A stretch of 64,000 bases of DNA from Sphingopyxis sp. YR583 (GTDB lineage: Bacteria > Pseudomonadota > Alphaproteobacteria > Sphingomonadales > Sphingomonadaceae). Below the pieces are notes generated by a model. It did no database searches and was not told the DNA's origin. It was given only the letters and a program-made list of their open reading frames with translations. Each line of letters opens with the position of its first letter. Positions within the stretch are counted from its first letter, which is position 1. Position numbers and translations under genes: made by a program. Below are positions 38,701 to 46,640 of this stretch, one piece after another. The stretch is from contig NZ_FNWK01000001.1 in the NCBI RefSeq assembly GCF_900108295.1, positions 1,054,001-1,118,000 on the forward strand. The letters run 5' to 3'.

Positions 38701-41700
38701 GCCCGTCTCTTGCGTGAGCCCGGCGCCACGCTGGATAAGCACCCCGCCCGGACCTTCGCCGGTAATGGCGCCGGCGTTGTCGACGCTGCCGCCCGCCGAC
38801 ATGATGATACCGAAACGCGTACCGCTGATCTCTCCGCTCGCGCTGTTCGTGACAGCACCGACGTAGCCTGCGAGCGCCTGACCGTCATAGGGATAAATCG
38901 AGATGCCATCGGCAAGCGGGCTGCCGTCGCCGCGGATCGTCCCGCTGTTGCTGACCGTGCCGCCGCCGATCAGGCGGACGCCATCGTTCGCTTCGCCGCG
39001 GATGGTACCGCTGTTCGTTACCTGCGTGCCGATCGCGATTCCGACAATGTCACCGATGTCCTCGTCGAACTGATAGGCGGTTGTAACGCCCGCGCCGGCG
39101 CCCGAAATCGTACCGCTGTTGGTGACGCTCGACGCGGCGGTAGTGATCGTCACGCCCGCGTCGGGAGCGGCGTCAAAGCCGTCATAGGTCCCTTCGCCGC
39201 GGATCACTCCGGCGTTGTTCACGACGAGCGTGCCCGTCGCGAATGAATAGATGCCCGAAGTTCCGCCGGTAATCGTCCCGCCCGCGGCATTGGTGACCGT
39301 CACATCCGCTCGCGAACCCTGGGAAACGCCCGCGCCGAAATCACTGCTGATCGTGCCGCTGTTATCGAGGGTGGCGCTAGACATGTCGCTGCCGAAACCA
39401 ACGCCGAAACCATCGCCGCCGCTTCCGCCGAGGTCGCCAGTGCCGCGAATGTCGCCCGTGTTGACGACGCTGGCGGTGAGACCGCTGCGATCCTCGCTGG
39501 GGTCGGTATTGAGCGCGGTCCCTTGGATGTACACGCCGCCGTTGACGCCTTCGATTTCGCCGGCATTTACAACCTCGCCGCCGCCGGACAGGATAACCGC
39601 GAACCGCTGGCCTTCGATCCGGCCATTCTCATCGTTGGTGACGTGCGCCGAATAATCCTCGTTGGATTGATCGACATGCGCGAACATCGAGATGCCGTCA
39701 GTGCCCTGCGCGCCGGGATTGACACCCACGATGAAGCCGCTGTTGATAACAGTCCCGCCACCCGCGAGGCGAATGGCGTCGTTATTGAGGCCGATGATCT
39801 CGCCGCTGTTGGTGATCGAGGTATCGACTGCGCGGCCGGCCCCATCGGCCATCGGCGTGGTGACGATCGCATATTGGCCGCCGATGATCCGGCCGCTGTT
39901 GACGATCGCCGCGTCCGCCGTCGTAATAACGATCGCATCCTGAGCGCCGGCGCTTATCAGCCCCGCATTATCGACGATCAGCGAACCCTCGTTCGAACGG
40001 ATCGCCGTCCCGTTGGCGGTAATTTCACCGTCATCATGATTGTTGATGGTGAGCACGCCGGTCGACTGGCCGATGATGGCGGCCGCCTGACCGCTGATCA
40101 GCCCTTCGTTCTCGATTACGGCACTGCTGAGCGCGCCACCCGCGAGGACCCCGAGAAATCCTTGCACCGTGCCGCTATTGTTAAGCGTGCCAATACGGCC
40201 CGTTTGATCCGCGGTCGCGCCAAGGATTACACCAAAGGGGCTAACGTTGGGATTCGCCGGGTTAAAGGCTCCGGTGCTGCGGATCGTCCCCGCATTATCG
40301 ACGGTGCCGCCGCCCTGCACGACAACGCCGAACATCTGGCCTTCGATCAGGCCGCCGGGAGCATTGGTGACCGAGCCGATCCCGGTGACATCGGGCGCGA
40401 TCGATTGCGTGAATTCCGAAAGGGCAACACCCGTGCCAGTACCATTGTTGCCGTTCAGCCCCCGGATCACGCCGCTGTTGGTCACCGATCCGCCGCCCAC
40501 CAGCGCAACGCCGCTGCCCGCCCGGCCTTCGATCGTGCCCGAATTCGTTACGGCGGTGTTCCGCGCGCGCGCCTGTGTCCCCTCCGCGTTCTGGAACACA
40601 GCGGTGGTGATGCCTGACAGCGCCCCGACGATGCCTTGGCTGTTGTTGATGACGGCATCTGCGGTCGTGATGTTGATCGCATTCTGACCGGCACTGAAGA
40701 TGAAACCCCGGTTGTCCACGGTCAGCGTGCCCGCGTTCGACGCAATGGCGGTTGCATTGGCCAGGATTTCGCCATTCTCGAAATTATTGACGACAAGATT
40801 GCCGGTGGATTGACCAATGATCGCGATCGCCGTGGCTTGGATCGTGCCGTCGTTGTTGATCGTCGCGCTTTCGAGCGCGCCGCCTGCCAGCACGCCAAGG
40901 AAGCCAGTTATCATGCCGCTGTTGTCAACCGTCGCGGCGCGGCCGGTCTGCTCGGTGGTAGCACCAAGGACGAGCCCGAACGGGCTGACGTTCGGCGTCG
41001 CGGGGTTCGGATTGCCCGTGCTGCGGATCGTGCCCATGTTTGTGACGGTGCCGCCACCCTGCAACACAGCGCCGAATACCTGCCCCTCGATCACGCCGCC
41101 GTCATTATTCTTGATGGTACCTACGCCAGTGACGTCGGCGGCGGCGCCCGGGAATTCCGAAATCGACACCCCCGTGCCCATAATAGTGCCGCCCGGGCTG
41201 CCACTGAACCCGGAAATGGTACCGCCGTTTGTGACGCTGCCACCGCCGACCAGTGCGACTCCGGATCCGGCCTCGCCGCGGATCACTCCACTATTGAACA
41301 CCTGCGTATTAGCCGCGAGCGGCTGCGGCGGGAGATCGTCGCCATTTGCGTCTTCGCTGAAGAAATAGGTTGTGACCACGCCGTTCGCAGCGCCGGTGAT
41401 CTGGCCGGCGTTGGTGACCGTGGAATCGGGCTGCGCGATGACGATACCGCCGCTCGGCCGGCTGGCGATTCCGCCTATGTCGGTGCCATTGCCTCGAATG
41501 ACCCCTGCATTGCCCACGGTGACCGGACCATTGTCGGCGTAGATGCCGATCAGATCGCCTTCGACGACCTCTCCGTCGTCGACTTCAATCTCGAGCCGCT
41601 CGGGCTGATCATTATGAATGCCGAACGCATTCTGGGCGGCGGCCGGCACGATGTGGATGATCGAGAAACCGACGATCGCACTGGTGGCGAGCAGGCGAGA

Positions 41701-41718
41701 TTTCGAAATGCGTGACAT
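35767..41718 (-). CDS. Large autotransporter (type V secretion) adhesin
   Basis: 1983-residue type Va autotransporter. Signal peptide to about residue 28 (PAAAQ), then some 1200 residues of beta-helix built from VTNSGTI/VDNAGTI-type strands alternating with GVALVGGGSVTN and IEGQ-FGV segments. Residues about 139-387 and 388-636 are a tandem duplication with period 249. A PATR-like linker (GGTLAVNGSIASPVTVNSGGTLGG) and the junction near 1550-1680 lead to a C-terminal beta-barrel (about 1700-1983) ending RIAF. No protease triad or RGD motif was noticed, so adhesion or cell-cell contact is the likely role. GGGGGA lies upstream of the ATG, and a strong hairpin follows the stop. Confidence 0.92.
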   Translation of the reverse strand: MSRISKSRLLATSAIVGFSIIHIVPAAAQNAFGIHNDQPERLEIEVDDGEVVEGDLIGIYADNGPVTVGNAGVIRGNGTDIGGIASRPSGGIVIAQPDSTVTNAGQITGAANGVVTTYFFSEDANGDDLPPQPLAANTQVFNSGVIRGEAGSGVALVGGGSVTNGGTISGFSGSPGGTIMGTGVSISEFPGAAADVTGVGTIKNNDGGVIEGQVFGAVLQGGGTVTNMGTIRSTGNPNPATPNVSPFGLVLGATTEQTGRAATVDNSGMITGFLGVLAGGALESATINNDGTIQATAIAIIGQSTGNLVVNNFENGEILANATAIASNAGTLTVDNRGFIFSAGQNAINITTADAVINNSQGIVGALSGITTAVFQNAEGTQARARNTAVTNSGTIEGRAGSGVALVGGGSVTNSGVIRGLNGNNGTGTGVALSEFTQSIAPDVTGIGSVTNAPGGLIEGQMFGVVVQGGGTVDNAGTIRSTGAFNPANPNVSPFGVILGATADQTGRIGTLNNSGTVQGFLGVLAGGALSSAVIENEGLISGQAAAIIGQSTGVLTINNHDDGEITANGTAIRSNEGSLIVDNAGLISAGAQDAIVITTADAAIVNSGRIIGGQYAIVTTPMADGAGRAVDTSITNSGEIIGLNNDAIRLAGGGTVINSGFIVGVNPGAQGTDGISMFAHVDQSNEDYSAHVTNDENGRIEGQRFAVILSGGGEVVNAGEIEGVNGGVYIQGTALNTDPSEDRSGLTASVVNTGDIRGTGDLGGSGGDGFGVGFGSDMSSATLDNSGTISSDFGAGVSQGSRADVTVTNAAGGTITGGTSGIYSFATGTLVVNNAGVIRGEGTYDGFDAAPDAGVTITTAASSVTNSGTISGAGAGVTTAYQFDEDIGDIVGIAIGTQVTNSGTIRGEANDGVRLIGGGTVSNSGTIRGDGSPLADGISIYPYDGQALAGYVGAVTNSASGEISGTRFGIIMSAGGSVDNAGAITGEGPGGVLIQRGAGLTQETGFDGTLTNAGTITGTNGYGAVVLVTDAAAITNSGTISGATSGAVIEGLQVTADIVQTGTITNAAGATIAGNISFGAAVAGFLDTAEIVNGGTIAGATDGVILGNFGTATLVNTGAITGGGRGVWGDDSGAVVLDNAGAITGEGGIAVQLGSFDDSVTLRTGSAISGLVDAGAGSDSLTLDGDVLELTEAQQLTEASGFETLSVAAGYWSTSGVVGAFDSVTIDEGAALRVNEVEIGGEASSPILTPSVRTDGLLVLNFGTDETVSALDDLTIDGTGQLQLVGDAVFTVDTANIAHTGGTIISNGGLVLTGLLQGDVRTEGNGFFELGAGGTEGSFSGDIVNDGRFVFNRSDDYDFLGAFSGNGVLDKMGDGALTFMGDYAFQGVTNILGGSVRIGGTIDPGTEFDLGAGGTLDITGKDQTIGGLEGDEGSNVVIGDSQLTVNQAGNGAFGGNISGNGSLVKEGDGRLNLTGNSSYTGPTSVNGGTLAVNGSIASPVTVNSGGTLGGNGSVGTTIVGNGGTIAPGNSIGQLTVNGDLALAAGSTYEVEVNAAGEADRLDATGAVTIASTANVAVLAENGTYSARTDYVILTGAAGVTGTFGSVTSNLAFLDPLLRYSANSVTLSLYRNDIDFADIALGFNQASVAAAVQALGVDNPLYEAVLVQNAAGAQASFGDLSGEINASAISGLTDDSRHLRNALMGMKAPEEGGTFVWGSAFGGWGDFDAARGNFAMDTDHKGLVAGFGIGGNGFAAALSAGIGNSDFRFGGRSDHADVDSKYLAAHATYGAVGGLHGTIGISYASHKIDTTRAVSGAPLAQTLTSKRDADTLQFFGEVGYEILAGKTAVTPFVRLAQVDTGSDAFVEAGGSAALSIGKADQKTTFLSLGARAQFNAGQTGFQPFVSAAWNRALNDRGAPIVSRFTAGGPAFDIIGTAIPKNSAEVEAGFEYAAGSFRLGAAYTGTLASDRNTHGARLTARIAF
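39811..41304 (-). repeat. Tandem duplication inside the autotransporter passenger
   Basis: Two units of about 249 codons each (residues 139-387 and 388-636). Both contain GSGVALVGGGSVTN (151 and 400), IEGQ-FG--VQGGGTV, NPNVSPFG--LGAT--QTGR, GFLGVLAGGAL, IGQSTG and ITTADA in the same order and spacing. A third, decayed start is visible near residue 636 (TNSGEIIGLNNDAIRLAGGGTV). Confidence 0.8.
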
Positions 41719-42074
41719 GATTCAGAGTCCCCCATTGACGTAGCAGGCAAGGCAAGGGGTTCACTGGAGAGCCGTCAGGCTCCCCGGTTCCGTCCACCCC
41801 GCGAAAATTGCGTCCCCCAGCCGCTATGGTGCGATCACCTACGGCTTTGTGCGCGATGACTAGGAGCAGGCGACGCACAGCGTCTACCCAATGTTATTTG
41901 GGGTAATTTTGCGACGAACGGTTGCTGCTAGCGCTTGCGTCGGAGCGACCGGCGCATTTACGGGAACAGCATCACCGGGGGGTGGGTCGAAATAACGGGT
42001 GGCGGGCGAGCAGCCCAAGCGCCTGCGCACGGCGCAATAATGCATTCTATCCCCGTCCGGTGCGGGGAGTATCG
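41719..42074. other. Divergent intergenic region, autotransporter/histidine kinase
   Basis: 356 bases without a gene, between the divergent starts of the autotransporter and the histidine kinase. It holds a 5-bp-arm inverted repeat CCCAA-TGTTAT-TTGGG near 41888-41903. No clear -35/-10 pair could be chosen for either gene. The sensor/response-regulator pair next door could control the autotransporter, but no binding site proves it. Confidence 0.4.
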
Positions 42075-44318
42075 ATGCGAATCCTTTACGCCGTTCTCGG
42101 GATCCTCTTCCTTCTAGGTGCGCAACCTGCATGGGCACAGCTTGAAAAACTGCCCCGGCTCGATCTGCGAGGGGGTGAAGATGCGCCTGCTCTTGGTTCG
42201 TTCGTGCGTTTCGCCGAGCGCCCGGGTGCGGCACGGACGCCCCAACTGGACGCGATCCTTGCGGGCCCGCTTCAACGCATCAAAGGTTCGACCATCCACT
42301 TCGGCCCGCCGGGAACGCGAACGGTCGTCTTGCTCAAGGTTCGCAACGCCAGCGACCAACAGGGCAGCTGGATTCTGACGACCGGCCGTGGTTCGCTCAA
42401 ACATTTCCGTCTCTACGAAACGGCTGGAGGGCCGCTCACGCTGATCGTCGACGGCACCGATCCGCAGGTCGCGCGGGAGAATCTCGGCACTTATCAAGCG
42501 TTCAGCTCGGAACTCGTGTTGGCCCCGTCGCAGGAAAAACTGATTGCGATCGAATTTGTGTCCGAGAATTCGACCTATATGCCGCTCAAGATCGAAACCT
42601 ATGGGACTTTCTTCAAGGAACGGCGCGCTAACATCTCGATGGTGTCGGGGGTTGTCATCGGCGCGCTGACACTCCTGCTCCTCAACTTCCTGTTTTTCTC
42701 GATCACGGGATTCAGGGAGTTTCTGTGGCTAGCCGTCGCCGAAGCCTTTTTCGCGCTGAACACGGTTCATTCCGAAGGCTATATCACCATCTTCTTCCTC
42801 TACGATAAGCCGCTCACCGGCGTTGCCGTCGAGGATTTCTTCAAATGCGGTTTTGCCGCCGCGATGGCCCAATTTTGCCGAAGCTTCGTCAAGACCGCGG
42901 ACAATTTCCCGAAACGAGATCTCATATTGAAGGCGCTCGTCCTGTTCGCCATCGCCGTTATGCTGCTTCAGCCCGGACTGTCGCTATATCCACCCGAGTT
43001 GCGCTTCTATCTGCATCTGGCGGCATGGATCGTCGCGGTCGCAGTGGCCCTTTTTCTTCCGTTCGTCGGCTATGCCGCCATGAGGCAGTTGGGATTCCAG
43101 CTCTGGCCGCTGTTCGTGGGATGGGCCAGCCTTGCCGTGTTCATCGTCTATGCGGCAGTCGCGTCGATGGGCGTTTTCACATGGCTGCCGATCAACTGGC
43201 ACCTCTCCGGCCCGGTGGGGCTTTTTGAATCGGTCATGGTCACGCTGGCGCTCGGGCTCAACCTCAAAAAGATCCAGCAGGACAAGCTCGTCGCCGACGC
43301 AAATTACGCGCATTCGCTGACCGAACGCCTCGCCATCAGCGAGCGGGCAACGCGACTGGCGGAAGAAAAGGCATCCGCGCTCGAAACCGTAAACAGCCAG
43401 AATGCGTTGCTCCACTCATCGGGTCATGACAGCCGACAGGTCATTCTCGCACTCAATAGCGCTGTAGACGTCCTCAAGAGGCAGGACAGAGCCGGTGCGG
43501 ATATCGCTCTGATCGAGATGCTTGAAAGCTCGGCCGATTATCTGAACGAGATCGTCTCAACGACGATCTCGGGCGCGAATATCGCCGCGAATGATGCCGA
43601 CTTCGTCGCGCTCAGCGCTTTTCGCGGTCAGGCGCTCGTCGAGCCGTTATCGATGATGTTCAAGACTCCTTTCGCAAACAAAAGGCTGAAGCTTGACGTT
43701 CGTATTGCGGATGATGTGACGATCATTTCGGACCGGCCGCTACTGATGCGCGCACTCGCCAATCTGCTCAGCAATAGCTACCAATATACACAGGTCGGAG
43801 GAGCCCGTATCGCACTCGCCCTCGAAAAAGGGCAGGCCGTGATCACAATCAGCGACAGCGGCAGCGGAATGCCCGCAGAAGTCGCGACGGCTTTGAACGG
43901 TGGTGCCGTCACGCGAATTCGCGCCGATGATACAGCGCCCGGCACCGGGTCGGGCTATGGCTCCGCGAAGAGGATAATCGAAAGGCTGCGAGGGAAGATC
44001 AAAATCATTTCGTCAACGCCTGAAGGCACGGAAATTTGCATCACCCTGCCCGCAGCCTTTGCAGCGACTTCGTCGATCGAAATCGATGAATTGCAAGCAC
44101 GCTTGCACGGGTGGGCGCTTCTCGATTTCGATCAGCGAGGCGATTTCGAGGCGAGACTGGCTGCGGCCGGCAGCGTCAAGGAAAGAAGCATCGCGCTGAC
44201 CTATGACGACACCACCGTCACGCGCGGTCGTCTCAGCGACCTTGTCGCGATGGTCTTGATCAAGCCCGCGTGCCGCGAATTTCTCGAGCATCCGCTTCTC
44301 GCAGAGCCGTCAAAGTAG
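42075..44318 (+). CDS. 7TM-DISM sensor histidine kinase
   Basis: 747-residue membrane sensor kinase. Signal peptide to residue 22 (QPAWAQ), a periplasmic 7TMR-DISM-type beta domain (about 70-180), seven helices between about 187 and 400, a coiled coil (405-445), then a DHp helix with GHDSRQ and phospho-acceptor His451. The ATPase domain has the N box RALANLLSNSYQYT (559-572), DSGSGMP (594-600) and GTGSGYGSAKRI (623-634). About 85 further residues (from 664) resemble a decayed receiver domain with no obvious phospho-Asp pocket. The ATG at 42075 follows GGGGAG. It converges with a LuxR-type response regulator whose end overlaps by nine bases; they are probable partners. Confidence 0.87.
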   Translation: MRILYAVLGILFLLGAQPAWAQLEKLPRLDLRGGEDAPALGSFVRFAERPGAARTPQLDAILAGPLQRIKGSTIHFGPPGTRTVVLLKVRNASDQQGSWILTTGRGSLKHFRLYETAGGPLTLIVDGTDPQVARENLGTYQAFSSELVLAPSQEKLIAIEFVSENSTYMPLKIETYGTFFKERRANISMVSGVVIGALTLLLLNFLFFSITGFREFLWLAVAEAFFALNTVHSEGYITIFFLYDKPLTGVAVEDFFKCGFAAAMAQFCRSFVKTADNFPKRDLILKALVLFAIAVMLLQPGLSLYPPELRFYLHLAAWIVAVAVALFLPFVGYAAMRQLGFQLWPLFVGWASLAVFIVYAAVASMGVFTWLPINWHLSGPVGLFESVMVTLALGLNLKKIQQDKLVADANYAHSLTERLAISERATRLAEEKASALETVNSQNALLHSSGHDSRQVILALNSAVDVLKRQDRAGADIALIEMLESSADYLNEIVSTTISGANIAANDADFVALSAFRGQALVEPLSMMFKTPFANKRLKLDVRIADDVTIISDRPLLMRALANLLSNSYQYTQVGGARIALALEKGQAVITISDSGSGMPAEVATALNGGAVTRIRADDTAPGTGSGYGSAKRIIERLRGKIKIISSTPEGTEICITLPAAFAATSSIEIDELQARLHGWALLDFDQRGDFEARLAAAGSVKERSIALTYDDTTVTRGRLSDLVAMVLIKPACREFLEHPLLAEPSK

Positions 44319-44927
44319 GTTTAGCTCGTTCGCGCGTTCGACGATCTTGCGGTTATGCGGCGCGTCGAGTTTGCGTCGCAGCTCCGCAATGTGAAAGGAG
44401 ACGGTCGGCGGCGCGATCGCGAGGCGGTAGGCGATCTCCTTGTTCGTCTCCCCTTGCGCCAGATAATGGAGAATTGCCATCTGCCGGGAAGATAGCGCGA
44501 CCGGCGGCTGCTGAAACTTGCCAAGCGCCTCTGTGATGTGCGGAGAAATATATACCTCGCCCGCCAGCGCCGCATCGCAAGCTGCGACAATATGATCAAG
44601 CGGGTCGGACTTACTGACCACTGCCCGCGCGCCAAGCTTGAGCGCGGAATGGATCTCGCCCAGATGCGTCTCGCCCGTCAGGATGATCACCGTCATGTCG
44701 CGCGATCCGACAACTTCCGCCAAGACGTTGATCCCGCGAACGTCGGGCAGATTGAGGTCGAGGATAACGAGATCGACGGGTTGCGACTGAACAAACGCAT
44801 TTACCGTCGCACCGCGATCGAGCGCGCCCACCACGGCGTAGCGATCGAGCGATGCAAACAGGAACCGGAGTCCGCTCTGGGTAATGCGGTGGTCATCCAC
44901 GATCAGAATATTGTGTATCATCGTCAT
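44310..44927 (-). CDS. LuxR/NarL-type response regulator
   Basis: 205-residue response regulator. Receiver domain with phospho-acceptor D57 (VDLVILDLNLP), acidic pocket D11/D12 and Lys in VVSKSD near 105; C-terminal LuxR HTH (LSSRQMAILHYLAQGETNKEIAYRLAIAPPTVSFHIAELRRKL, about 143-187). Encoded opposite to the 7TM-DISM kinase with overlapping 3' ends, an uncommon layout for a two-component pair. A 16-bp perfect palindrome lies 17 bases upstream of the first ATG. A second ATG two codons on (44921) is possible. Confidence 0.88.
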   Translation of the reverse strand: MTMIHNILIVDDHRITQSGLRFLFASLDRYAVVGALDRGATVNAFVQSQPVDLVILDLNLPDVRGINVLAEVVGSRDMTVIILTGETHLGEIHSALKLGARAVVSKSDPLDHIVAACDAALAGEVYISPHITEALGKFQQPPVALSSRQMAILHYLAQGETNKEIAYRLAIAPPTVSFHIAELRRKLDAPHNRKIVERANELNLL

Positions 44928-44943
44928 GCCCGCAAGCCGCTCC

Positions 44944-44959
44944 CCGAAAAGCTTTTCGG
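44944..44959. promoter_or_regulatory. Perfect palindrome upstream of the response regulator
   Basis: CCGAAAAGCTTTTCGG, a 16-bp perfect inverted repeat, 17-32 bases upstream of the response-regulator start. This close to the ATG it would lie in the 5' leader or overlap the transcription start, so it is a candidate autoregulatory operator or a small RNA hairpin. Confidence 0.45.
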
Positions 44960-45139
44960 CAGTTCATGCCGTCACCGCAACCCGAATTAATGCGGGGTCC
45001 GCTCAAGACTGGCTGCTGCCTTCAAGAGGGGAAGTTGCGACACCAAAATGTTGAAATGGCCGATGGCGGACGAACAGCTTTTTGAAAAACGCTCCGAAGA
45101 GCGGCCATATGTAGCATCTCACTATTCGCACTTCTTGCC

Positions 45140-45619
45140 ATGCCTTACTCACCCTGCCAGTTTCGGGAGATGGACGAATTTTCAAACGACGCCACGGTGA
45201 TCCGCATCCGTGCAAGTTTCGCCAAACAAGGCCTGATGACCACCCTTGGAGCGATGCTGGGCGAGATCAGGCCGGGATCTGTCGAGGTCATCCTGCCGGT
45301 TTCGCGCTCGGTTTCGCAGCAACATGGATTTGTCCATGGCGGCGCCGTCAGTGCGATCGCCGACACGGCTGCGGGATATTCAGCCCTGAGCCTTATGCCG
45401 GCAGGCCGCGGCGTTCTGACCACGGAGTTCAAGATTAATCTCGTCGCACCGGCGGCTGGCGATCTCATTATTGCACGGGGCCGCGTCGTGAAGGCGGGCC
45501 GAACCCTGACGCTCGTGCAGGCCGAGGTGTTCGCCGATCGTTCCGGCGATCAAAAGCTGGTCGCGTTGCTGACAGCAACGATGATGAGCCTCGAAGATCG
45601 GGACGACATTGTCGACTAG
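45140..45619 (+). CDS. PaaI-type hotdog thioesterase
   Basis: 159-residue hotdog-fold protein of the PaaI/YdiI group. The motif QQHGFVHGGAVSAIADTAAGYSAL (near 59-82) is the conserved HGG-x-D/T helix, followed by TTEFKINLVAPAAGD. Expected to hydrolyse acyl- or aryl-CoA thioesters in the cytoplasm. The ATG at 45140 is used; an ATG ten codons later (45170) is possible. Encoded alone on the plus strand, with a remnant hydrolase gene after it. Confidence 0.85.
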   Translation: MPYSPCQFREMDEFSNDATVIRIRASFAKQGLMTTLGAMLGEIRPGSVEVILPVSRSVSQQHGFVHGGAVSAIADTAAGYSALSLMPAGRGVLTTEFKINLVAPAAGDLIIARGRVVKAGRTLTLVQAEVFADRSGDQKLVALLTATMMSLEDRDDIVD

Positions 45620-45660
45620 CAGACACTGCGCCTGACCGTTCAAATGACCTGGCCGCCCGA

Positions 45661-45936
45661 ATGTGGCAACGTCCGAAAATGCAGATTCATCTTGTCCCCG
45701 GCTTCATGTTCGAGTTCGATCTCTGGAGCGGCATGCTGCCCGCCTTCTCCAAGCTGGGCGAGGTGGTACATGTCGATACGACACGCGACGCGTCGATTGC
45801 TGAAAGCCGGGAAATGCATGAGCATATCCCGCTATCGACCATGATCCTGATCGATCATTGCGGACATTTGATCCCCCTGGAACAGCCAAGCCTTCTTGCT
45901 GACTCAATCTCGAAGTCTCTGACACCGGGGCGCTAG
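45661..45936 (+). pseudogene. Alpha/beta hydrolase remnant with internal deletion
   Basis: 91-codon in-frame relic of an alpha/beta hydrolase. The N-terminal part (IHLVPGFMFEFDLWSGMLPAFSKLGEVVHVDTTRDASI) matches the first strands of the fold and the C-terminal part (IDHCGHLIPLEQP) is the catalytic-His region. The middle of about 140-150 residues, including the G-x-S-x-G nucleophile elbow, is missing. A functional protein is therefore unlikely. The junction lies around residue 47-55. Confidence 0.7.
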
Positions 45937-45937
45937 T

Positions 45938-45993
45938 GGCCGTTTGCATACGGTCCGCTTTTAGCTCAAAATTTCAAAAAGCGGTCGTCAGCC
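45938..45993. repeat. Degenerate intergenic repeat, copy A
   Basis: GGCCGTTTGC head, then the perfect 8-bp arms CCGCTTTT (45955-45962) and AAAAGCGG (45977-45984) around an A/T-rich loop, and a GTCGTCAG tail. Aligns with 35544-35603 and 58480-58535. It directly follows the hydrolase remnant, before nasT. Confidence 0.45.
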
Positions 45994-46058
45994 GGGCTAT
46001 ATATTCGCAAAAGAGAAACCTTCTAGCAGATTTGTGCGCTGCAGCGTAAGGCGCGATC

Positions 46059-46640
46059 ATGAGGATCGCGATTATCGATACCAGCACGACGCGCGCCGCC
46101 ATCATATCGGATGGTCTGCGCGAGGCTGGTCTCGACGACCTCGTGCTGATTGATCCGGCGGGCGCTGTCGTTGCCCAAATCGAGGCCGCGAAACCCGAAG
46201 TCATATTGGTCAATCTCGAAAACCCGAGCCGTGACCTGCTCGAAGATTTCTTTGCGATGTCGCGCGCGCTCGCGCGGCCGATCGCGATGTTTGTGGATCA
46301 GAGCGACGCCGAAGCGACCGGTGCGGCCATCGACGCGGGCGTTTCGGCCTATGTTGTCGACGGACTGTCGAAACAGCGCATCAAGCCGGTCATCGATCTC
46401 GCCGTCCGGAGGTTCCAAGCCTTTTCGCGGCTCCAGCGCGAACTCGACGATGCCAAAAATGCATTGGTCGAGCGCTCAACGATCGATCGAGCCAAGGCGA
46501 TCCTGATGAAACGGCGCCATATCGACGAACCCGCAGCCTACGCCCTATTGCGAAAACAGGCGATGAGCACGAACCGCCGGATCGCCGAGATTGCCGAAGC
46601 CATCGTGACGAGCGACGCGCTCCTGGGAGATATGGAATGA
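46059..46640 (+). CDS. nasT: NasT: ANTAR-domain antitermination regulator
   Basis: 193-residue regulator with an N-terminal receiver-like domain (RIAIIDTSTTRAAIISDGLREAGL, with DPAGAVV and VILVNLENPSRD) and a C-terminal ANTAR RNA-binding domain (about 130-190: RELDDAKNALVERSTIDRAKAILMKRRHIDEPAAYALLRKQAMSTNRRI). NasT binds two-hairpin leader RNAs and prevents termination ahead of nitrate genes. It overlaps nasS by four bases, and exactly such a leader with a terminator lies downstream at 47931-48083. Confidence 0.92.
   Translation: MRIAIIDTSTTRAAIISDGLREAGLDDLVLIDPAGAVVAQIEAAKPEVILVNLENPSRDLLEDFFAMSRALARPIAMFVDQSDAEATGAAIDAGVSAYVVDGLSKQRIKPVIDLAVRRFQAFSRLQRELDDAKNALVERSTIDRAKAILMKRRHIDEPAAYALLRKQAMSTNRRIAEIAEAIVTSDALLGDME

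Noticed and set aside
38000..41300. Repeats that could suggest a CRISPR array or microsatellite
   Set aside because: They are in frame, encode beta-helix strands and have no constant repeat/spacer lengths; they belong to the autotransporter passenger.
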